Origin: Methylococcaceae bacterium
GTDB lineage: Bacteria > Pseudomonadota > Gammaproteobacteria > Methylococcales > Methylomonadaceae
Direction of reading: 5' to 3'
DNA length: 14,040 nucleotides
Assembly (NCBI GenBank): GCA_947505055.1
Contig: CANNLO010000093.1
Location: 1-14,040 of the forward strand
The position numbers and the translations under genes are program-made. Position 1 is the stretch's first letter. Every line of letters starts with the position of its first letter. Under the pieces are notes generated by a model that was not told where the DNA came from, searched no databases, and was given only the letters and a program-made list of their open reading frames with translations. Positions 9,154 to 14,040 of the stretch are shown here, one piece after another.

Positions 9154-9260
9154 GCCTATTATATTGCCTGGTTCAGGTGGGCTCCATATAAATAACGACA
9201 GTCAGGGAAGTTAACTCCTGATATAATTAAATAAATTCTAAATCGAGAGCCGTTCTGGCC

Positions 9261-9267
9261 CAGGGTG
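9261..9267 (+). promoter_or_regulatory. Ribosome binding site supporting the ftsH TTG start
   Basis: CAGGGTG lies six bases before an in-frame TTG at 9274. The next ATG codons, at 9283 and 9286, are too far from it, and the GTG at 9265 overlaps it. Confidence 0.5.
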
Positions 9268-9273
9268 TGTAAG

Positions 9274-11205
9274 TTGAACGATATGATGAAAAATATAATC
9301 CTATGGGTCGTTATCGCCGTAGTATTAATGTCCGTATTTAATAATTTTGGCCCTCAAAATGACCGGGTTGATTCTTCGATGTCCTATTCGCAATTTATAG
9401 AAGCTGTGAAGGCGGGCCAAGTTCAGCAGGTGATGATTGAAGACAACATCATCAAAGGTAAAATGCAGGGCGGCCAGGTTTTTAAAACTTATGCGCCTTC
9501 TGATCCTCATATGGTGGATGATTTACTGGCAAATGGTGTTGAAATCAAAGCTGTACCTCCAGAACAACCATCAATGTTAATGCAATTACTGGTTTCTTTT
9601 GGACCGATGTTGTTGTTGATTGCTGTTTGGGTCTTCTTCATGCGGCAGATGCAGGGTGGTGGCGCTGGTGGTCGTGGCGCCATGAGTTTTGGTAAGAGCA
9701 AAGCGCGTATGCTTGAAGAAGACCAAATCAAAGTCACTTTTGCAGATGTTGCTGGGTGTGATGAAGCCAAAGAAGAAGTTGTCGAAATGGTGGATTTTCT
9801 TAAAGATCCCGCTAAATACCAGAAGTTAGGTGGAAAAATTCCTCGTGGCGCGCTGATGATTGGCCCTCCAGGAACAGGAAAAACCTTGCTTGCCAGAGCT
9901 ATTGCTGGTGAAGCAAAGGTTCCATTTTTCACTATTTCGGGTTCAGATTTTGTCGAAATGTTTGTCGGTGTCGGTGCTTCCCGTGTCCGTGACATGTTTG
10001 AGCAAGCTAAAAAACATGCGCCTTGTATTATTTTCATCGACGAAATTGACGCAGTTGGACGTCAACGTGGCGCTGGTTTAGGCGGTGGCAATGACGAACG
10101 AGAACAAACTTTAAACCAGTTACTTGTTGAGATGGATGGCTTTGAAGGCAATGAAGGCATTATTGTTATTGCAGCCACAAACCGTGCAGATGTTTTGGAT
10201 AAAGCTTTACTACGTCCTGGTCGTTTTGACCGCCAGGTAACTGTTGGACTTCCAGATGTCAGAGGTCGCGAGCAGATTCTTGCCGTGCATATTAAGAAAG
10301 TACCCATTGCAGATGATGTTGAAATTAAATATATTGCACAAGGCACCCCTGGTTTTTCAGGGGCTGATCTGGCTAATTTGATCAACGAAGCTGCTTTGTT
10401 CGCAGCGAGAATGAATAAGCGAGTAGTCAATATGTCGGATCTGGAAAAAGCCAAGGACAAATTGATTATGGGTGTTGAAAGACATTCAATGGTCATGAAC
10501 GAAAAAGAAAAGAAAATGACCGCTTATCATGAAGCCGGACATGCCATTGTCGGCAAATTGGTTCCTGAGCATGATCCTGTCTACAAGGTAAGCATTATGC
10601 CTAGAGGTCGTGCATTGGGTATCACTATGTTCCTGCCTGAACGTGACCAGTACAGTGCCAGCAAACAAAAACTGGACAGTATGATCTCAAGTTTATACGG
10701 TGGGCGAGTTGCTGAAGAGGTTGTTTTTGGTCGGGAACAAGTCAGTACCGGGGCGTCCAACGATATCGAACGTGCGACTGAATTAGCCAGAAATATGGTA
10801 ACTAAATGGGGTTTCTCCCAACGTTTGGGGCCATTATCCTACAGTGAGGAAGAAGGCGAGGTGTTTTTGGGTCGCTCAGTAACTCAGCATAAAACGGTAG
10901 CAGAAGAAACTTCCCATACTATTGACGAAGAAATCCGTTCTTTTATTGATCGCAATTATGAACGTGCCGAAACCATCCTGAAAGAAAACATGGATATTTT
11001 GCATGCTATGGCTGATGCATTGATGAAGTATGAGACTATCGACAAGTTTCAAATTGATGATTTGATGGCTCGCAAACCAGTAAGAGATCCGCAGGGCTGG
11101 GATGATAAGCCGCCTTCTCATGGTGAAATTATAACGGATGATGTTAAGAATAAAGATGATTTGAAAAATGAGAAATCGATTGGTGGAACAGCCGAGCAAA
11201 ATTAA
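9274..11205 (+). CDS. ftsH: FtsH, membrane-bound ATP-dependent zinc metalloprotease
   Basis: FtsH is the hexameric inner-membrane AAA+ protease that degrades misassembled membrane proteins and unstable regulators (in E. coli, sigma-32 and LpxC). The 643 residues compare with 644 in E. coli. In order there are a first membrane segment (about 7-23), a periplasmic domain, and a second membrane segment (about 104-123) followed by [10 protein letters not shown]. The AAA+ domain has Walker A GPPGTGKT at 197-204, pore motif FVGVGASR, Walker B IIFIDEID with Asp256 and Glu257, and arginine fingers 314 and 317 in LLRPGRFD. The protease domain has HEAGH at 419-423 and a third zinc ligand Asp497 in STGASNDI. 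The C-terminal tail is acidic and lysine-rich. The TTG start is chosen by its ribosome binding site; GTG 9265 or ATG 9283/9286 remain possible. Confidence 0.97.
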   Translation: MNDMMKNIILWVVIAVVLMSVFNNFGPQNDRVDSSMSYSQFIEAVKAGQVQQVMIEDNIIKGKMQGGQVFKTYAPSDPHMVDDLLANGVEIKAVPPEQPSMLMQLLVSFGPMLLLIAVWVFFMRQMQGGGAGGRGAMSFGKSKARMLEEDQIKVTFADVAGCDEAKEEVVEMVDFLKDPAKYQKLGGKIPRGALMIGPPGTGKTLLARAIAGEAKVPFFTISGSDFVEMFVGVGASRVRDMFEQAKKHAPCIIFIDEIDAVGRQRGAGLGGGNDEREQTLNQLLVEMDGFEGNEGIIVIAATNRADVLDKALLRPGRFDRQVTVGLPDVRGREQILAVHIKKVPIADDVEIKYIAQGTPGFSGADLANLINEAALFAARMNKRVVNMSDLEKAKDKLIMGVERHSMVMNEKEKKMTAYHEAGHAIVGKLVPEHDPVYKVSIMPRGRALGITMFLPERDQYSASKQKLDSMISSLYGGRVAEEVVFGREQVSTGASNDIERATELARNMVTKWGFSQRLGPLSYSEEEGEVFLGRSVTQHKTVAEETSHTIDEEIRSFIDRNYERAETILKENMDILHAMADALMKYETIDKFQIDDLMARKPVRDPQGWDDKPPSHGEIITDDVKNKDDLKNEKSIGGTAEQN

Positions 11206-11224
11206 TATTTCAATAAATTAGCAT

Positions 11225-11258
11225 AAAAAAGGAGAGCAATATGTCTCTCCTTTTTTTT
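11225..11258. terminator. Strong bidirectional terminator after ftsH
   Basis: GGAGAG and CTCTCC form a perfect stem around the loop CAATATGT. The stem is extended by six A on the left and eight T on the right, so it can work on both strands. It separates ftsH from glmM. Confidence 0.9.
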
Positions 11259-11335
11259 GCTAAATTAATAAAAGTCAAAGAGACATAATTACTTTTGGTA
11301 TTTGTTCTTATTAATCATTTTCAGGTTTAAAGCTC

Positions 11336-12676
11336 ATGACAAAAAAATATTTTGGTACTGATGGAATTAGAGGAAAGGTCGGACAGCACCCGATTACTGC
11401 AGATTTTTTTCTGAAACTTGGCTGGGCTGCTGGACGGGTGTTTGCAAGCGAAGGGCATGGTTTTGTTCTTGTTGGCAAGGATACTCGTATCTCCGGCTAT
11501 ATGTTCGAGTCGGCACTTGAAGCGGGCTTGACTGCTGCAGGTGTCGATACCCGCTTGCTAGGTCCGATGCCAACGCCTGGTATAGCTTATTTAACACGGA
11601 CCTTAAGAGCTCAGGCCGGCATTGTCATTAGTGCCTCTCATAACCCGTATTATGACAATGGGGTCAAATTCTTTTCGGTACATGGCACTAAATTGCCTGA
11701 TGATATTGAAGAGAAAATTGAAAGGCATCTTGACTCTCCGATGACTACAGTAGATTCATCTAAATTGGGTAAGGCGAAACGCTTGGTTGATGCAGCCGGT
11801 CGATATATTGAGTTTTGCAAAGCCAGTGTTCCAACGAGACTTGATTTTAGTGGCATGAGGATCATCATTGATTGCGCTCATGGAGCAACTTATCACATTG
11901 CTCCACATGTGTTTAGCGAAGTAGGGGCTGAAGTGGTTACCATAGGTGCCGAGCCCGATGGTCTCAATATTAATGATGATTGTGGTGCGACCAAGCCGGA
12001 AAGGCTCGCTGCAACTGTTTTAGCATATCGTGCTGATTTTGGTATAGCACTTGATGGTGATGGTGACCGTTTGATTATGGTTGATCATAAAGGTGAAATT
12101 GTAGACGGTGACGAGCTCATTTACATTATTGCAAAATCAAAGCAAGACGTCGGATTAATGTCGGGGCCTGTTGTCGGCACCTTGATGACTAATTTGGGTA
12201 TGGAGCATGGACTAAAACAACTTGGCATAAATTTAATCAGAGCTAATGTAGGCGATCGTTATGTCATGGAGATGTTGGCGGAGCATAAAGGTATTTTGGG
12301 TGGTGAAAATTCTGGCCATATTATTTGTTTAGATAAAACAACAACGGGGGACGGCATAATTGCGGCATTGCAGATTATGGCGGAAATGCAGGATAGCGGT
12401 AAAAATTTACATGAATTGAAATCAGGGATGCATAAATATCCGCAAGTTTTGGTCAATGTTAAAACTAACTCGAAAATGACAGCAGAGCAGAATGAGAGTA
12501 TTCAGAAAACAGTAAAAGCTGTTGAAAAAACTCTGGGAGACACTGGTCGTGTATTGCTAAGAGCGTCTGGTACTGAGCCTTTAATTCGTGTAATGGTAGA
12601 AGGCCAGCAAGAAGATTTGGTTAAAAATTATGCCCATCAAATAGCCGATGACGTTAAGAAAGTAATGGGAGCTTGA
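11336..12676 (+). CDS. glmM: Phosphoglucosamine mutase GlmM
   Basis: GlmM converts glucosamine-6-phosphate to glucosamine-1-phosphate, the precursor of UDP-GlcNAc for peptidoglycan and lipopolysaccharide. The 446 residues equal the family norm. The four-domain phosphohexomutase fold is shown by [10 protein letters not shown] at the N-terminus, the phosphoserine loop ISASHNP with active Ser101, the metal-binding DGDGDR at 240-245, the sugar-binding GGENSGH at 322-328, and the phosphate-binding [11 protein letters not shown] at 409-419. Only a weak AGG lies ten bases before the ATG, but the protein start [10 protein letters not shown] fits the family. A terminator cuts it off from ftsH, so it needs its own promoter, and none is clear in the AT-rich 77 bases after that terminator. 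tpiA follows 55 bases later. Confidence 0.97.
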   Translation: MTKKYFGTDGIRGKVGQHPITADFFLKLGWAAGRVFASEGHGFVLVGKDTRISGYMFESALEAGLTAAGVDTRLLGPMPTPGIAYLTRTLRAQAGIVISASHNPYYDNGVKFFSVHGTKLPDDIEEKIERHLDSPMTTVDSSKLGKAKRLVDAAGRYIEFCKASVPTRLDFSGMRIIIDCAHGATYHIAPHVFSEVGAEVVTIGAEPDGLNINDDCGATKPERLAATVLAYRADFGIALDGDGDRLIMVDHKGEIVDGDELIYIIAKSKQDVGLMSGPVVGTLMTNLGMEHGLKQLGINLIRANVGDRYVMEMLAEHKGILGGENSGHIICLDKTTTGDGIIAALQIMAEMQDSGKNLHELKSGMHKYPQVLVNVKTNSKMTAEQNESIQKTVKAVEKTLGDTGRVLLRASGTEPLIRVMVEGQQEDLVKNYAHQIADDVKKVMGA

Positions 12677-12720
12677 ATTAAAGGCTATAAATATATATCA
12701 TATACGGTTTGATTCTATGT

Positions 12721-12726
12721 GAGGAG
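12721..12726 (+). promoter_or_regulatory. Ribosome binding site deciding the tpiA start
   Basis: GAGGAG stands five bases before the ATG at 12732. Two in-frame GTG codons at 12726 and 12729 overlap or abut it and are therefore unlikely starts. Confidence 0.75.
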
Positions 12727-12731
12727 TGGTG

Positions 12732-13478
12732 ATGCGTCGGTCTCTAGTTGTTGGAAATTGGAAGATGAATGGAACTCTTACCAGTTCCGAATTGCTTGCA
12801 AAAGGCATTATTGCCGGGTTAAGTGATAACAATGCTGATATTGCGGTATGTGTGCCATATATTTATTTGTCCAGAATAAGTGAGTTGCTTAACGGAACAT
12901 CATTATCGTTGGGAGCACAAAATGTTGGAGATAAGGCATCAGGCGCTTTTACCGGTGAAATTTCTGCGGCTATGTTAAGTGAATTTAATTGCAAATATGC
13001 GATTGTAGGTCACTCCGAAAGACGCACTTACTACGGTGATACCAACGAATCCGTAGCTGAACGTTTTTGCCAAGCGCAACAGCAAAACATTATCCCTGTT
13101 TTATGCGTAGGTGAAACGCTAGAGCAAAGGGAGCAAGATCAGACTTTCGCAGTTATTGATGCACAACTTGACGCCGTCATTAATTTGGCAGGCATAGCGG
13201 CTTTTAGTACAGCGGTTATTGCCTATGAACCTGTTTGGGCAATTGGAACAGGGAAAACAGCTACTGACGAACAAGCACAAGAAGTTCATCTTTATATTAG
13301 GCAGTTTATTGCTGCCAAAGATCAGACCATTGCCGATAAAATCCAGATTTTATATGGCGGTAGTGCAAAGCCGGATAATGCAAAAGGCTTATTTGCCATG
13401 CCTGATATTGATGGCGGTTTAATTGGTGGGGCTTCGTTGGATGCGGAATCCTTTTTAAAGATATATCAGTCAATTTAG
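12732..13478 (+). CDS. tpiA: Triosephosphate isomerase
   Basis: TpiA interconverts dihydroxyacetone phosphate and glyceraldehyde-3-phosphate in glycolysis and gluconeogenesis as a cytoplasmic dimeric TIM barrel. The 248 residues are typical. The catalytic residues are all present: Asn9 and Lys11 in GNWKMNG, His94 in IVGHSERR, and Glu166 in AYEPVWAIGTGK, which also begins the flexible active-site loop. The phosphate-binding ends ILYGGSAKPDN and GLIGGASL are intact. The ATG at 12732 gives MRRSLVVGNW, matching the family start and its Shine-Dalgarno. It lies between glmM and secG; secG begins 16 bases after its stop, so the two are very likely co-transcribed. Confidence 0.97.
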   Translation: MRRSLVVGNWKMNGTLTSSELLAKGIIAGLSDNNADIAVCVPYIYLSRISELLNGTSLSLGAQNVGDKASGAFTGEISAAMLSEFNCKYAIVGHSERRTYYGDTNESVAERFCQAQQQNIIPVLCVGETLEQREQDQTFAVIDAQLDAVINLAGIAAFSTAVIAYEPVWAIGTGKTATDEQAQEVHLYIRQFIAAKDQTIADKIQILYGGSAKPDNAKGLFAMPDIDGGLIGGASLDAESFLKIYQSI

Positions 13479-13494
13479 AGAAGTTAAAACTTTC

Positions 13495-13887
13495 ATGTAT
13501 CAGGTAATTATTGTTGTTCATGTGTTGTTGGGTTTAGGGGTTGTTGGATTAGTATTAATGCAACAAGGTAAAGGAGCTGATGCAGGTGCCGCTTTTGGTA
13601 CAGGCTCCTCGGGTTCTGTTTTCGGAGCTCAAGGTGCAGCATCATTCCTGTCAAGAGCGACAGCAATTCTGGCGGCATTGTTTTTTATGACCAGCTTGGG
13701 ACTTGCTGTATTGAATAGTAAGCAAGGTGCGACTTATGATTTAATGAATGCTCCAAAGGTTGAGCAGGATACGCTTGGCATACCCGATGTGGGTGGTGCT
13801 AAAGGTGTTACTGTCGCACCAGATCCTAAAGTAGAAGAAATTCCAGTTACCGCTCCTGATTCGGAGCCTAAAACTGAAAGCAAGTAA
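13495..13887 (+). CDS. secG: SecG, protein translocase subunit
   Basis: SecG is the small inner-membrane partner of SecYE that aids SecA-driven preprotein export. The 130 residues show two membrane segments at about 3-22 and 51-71. They flank the signature loop QQGKGADAGAAFG, followed by GSVFGAQGAASFLSRATA. After the second segment comes a long Pro/Glu/Lys-rich tail of nearly 60 residues, longer than in the 110-residue E. coli protein. Such low-complexity tails vary between lineages. A weak GAGAAG lies 11 bases before the ATG. The gene closely follows tpiA and precedes tRNA-Leu, the classical secG-leuU neighbourhood. Confidence 0.95.
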   Translation: MYQVIIVVHVLLGLGVVGLVLMQQGKGADAGAAFGTGSSGSVFGAQGAASFLSRATAILAALFFMTSLGLAVLNSKQGATYDLMNAPKVEQDTLGIPDVGGAKGVTVAPDPKVEEIPVTAPDSEPKTESK

Positions 13888-13974
13888 TAAATATTTTTTT
13901 TAAAATCGTATATTTCTTGCTATAAAAAAATAATTGATAATTGAATTAATTAGTTCATTTATGATTATGATTAA

Positions 13975-14040
13975 GCCGATGTGGTGAAATTGGTAGACAC
14001 GCCATCTTGAGGGGGTGGTGACTTAGGTTGTGCCGGTTCA
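13975..14040 (+). tRNA. leuU: tRNA-Leu(GAG), 3' end cut by the window edge
   Basis: The sequence begins with the acceptor strand GCCGATG and the D-arm pattern TGGTGAAATTGGTAGACAC, typical of bacterial leucine tRNAs. The anticodon stem is CCATC (14002-14006) with GGTGG (14014-14018), one G-U pair, around the 7-base loop TTGAGGG. The anticodon is GAG at 14009-14011, reading CUC/CUU leucine codons. A long class II variable arm follows, then the start of the T arm GCCGGTTCA. About 20 bases, including the rest of the T arm and the 3' acceptor strand, lie beyond the window. It follows secG by 87 bases, as leuU does in E. coli. A possible promoter (TTGAAT at 13941, GATTAT at 13963) precedes it, but the AT-rich sequence makes this weak. 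Confidence 0.93.

Noticed and set aside
9507..10037. 176-codon minus-strand frame opposite ftsH
   Set aside because: It covers the conserved AAA+ domain in antisense, is rich in Ser/Pro/Ala and shows no domain.
10062..10496. 144-codon minus-strand frame opposite ftsH
   Set aside because: It is another antisense shadow with no ribosome binding site or recognisable motif.

Overview
The window holds a compact stretch of housekeeping chromosome from a gammaproteobacterium. Every recognisable protein resembles its Escherichia coli counterpart closely from end to end. The layout greA > < yhbY | rlmE > ftsH > glmM > secG > tRNA-Leu(GAG) is the classical gammaproteobacterial one, here with tpiA between glmM and secG. 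Moderate AT-richness, the protein sequences and this gene order would suit a Methylococcales-type (methanotroph-like) lineage, but that finer placement is inference from memory of the families, not something the sequence proves. No insertion sequence, prophage gene, integrase, CRISPR array or toxin-antitoxin pair is visible.

Region 1 (1-2102): the groES-groEL chaperonin operon, closed by a good intrinsic terminator. Its promoter lies upstream of the window. Region 2 (2103-2854): a long non-coding leader with two inverted repeats, then a single unrecognised 172-residue membrane protein gene. Region 3 (2855-7540): carA and carB, the two subunits of carbamoyl-phosphate synthetase, with a candidate promoter before carA and an unusually long carA-carB gap. 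Region 4 (7541-8440): greA (transcript cleavage factor) converging on yhbY (ribosome-assembly CRM protein) across a shared inverted repeat.

Region 5 (8440-11258): rlmE (23S rRNA 2'-O-methyltransferase), divergent from yhbY across 48 bases, and ftsH (membrane AAA+ zinc protease), which has its own candidate promoters and a strong bidirectional terminator. The folP gene that often follows ftsH is absent. Region 6 (11336-14040): glmM, tpiA and secG in one direction, then a tRNA-Leu(GAG) cut by the window edge.

Functionally the window joins protein quality control (GroESL, FtsH), transcription and ribosome maturation (GreA, YhbY, RlmE), pyrimidine/arginine precursor supply (CarAB), cell-wall amino-sugar synthesis (GlmM), glycolysis (TpiA) and protein export (SecG). 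I find no convincing novel system. The points most worth a second look are the orphan membrane protein with its structured leader, the missing folP, the carA-carB gap with no Shine-Dalgarno for carB, the possibly leaderless rlmE, and the switch-like hairpins before greA.
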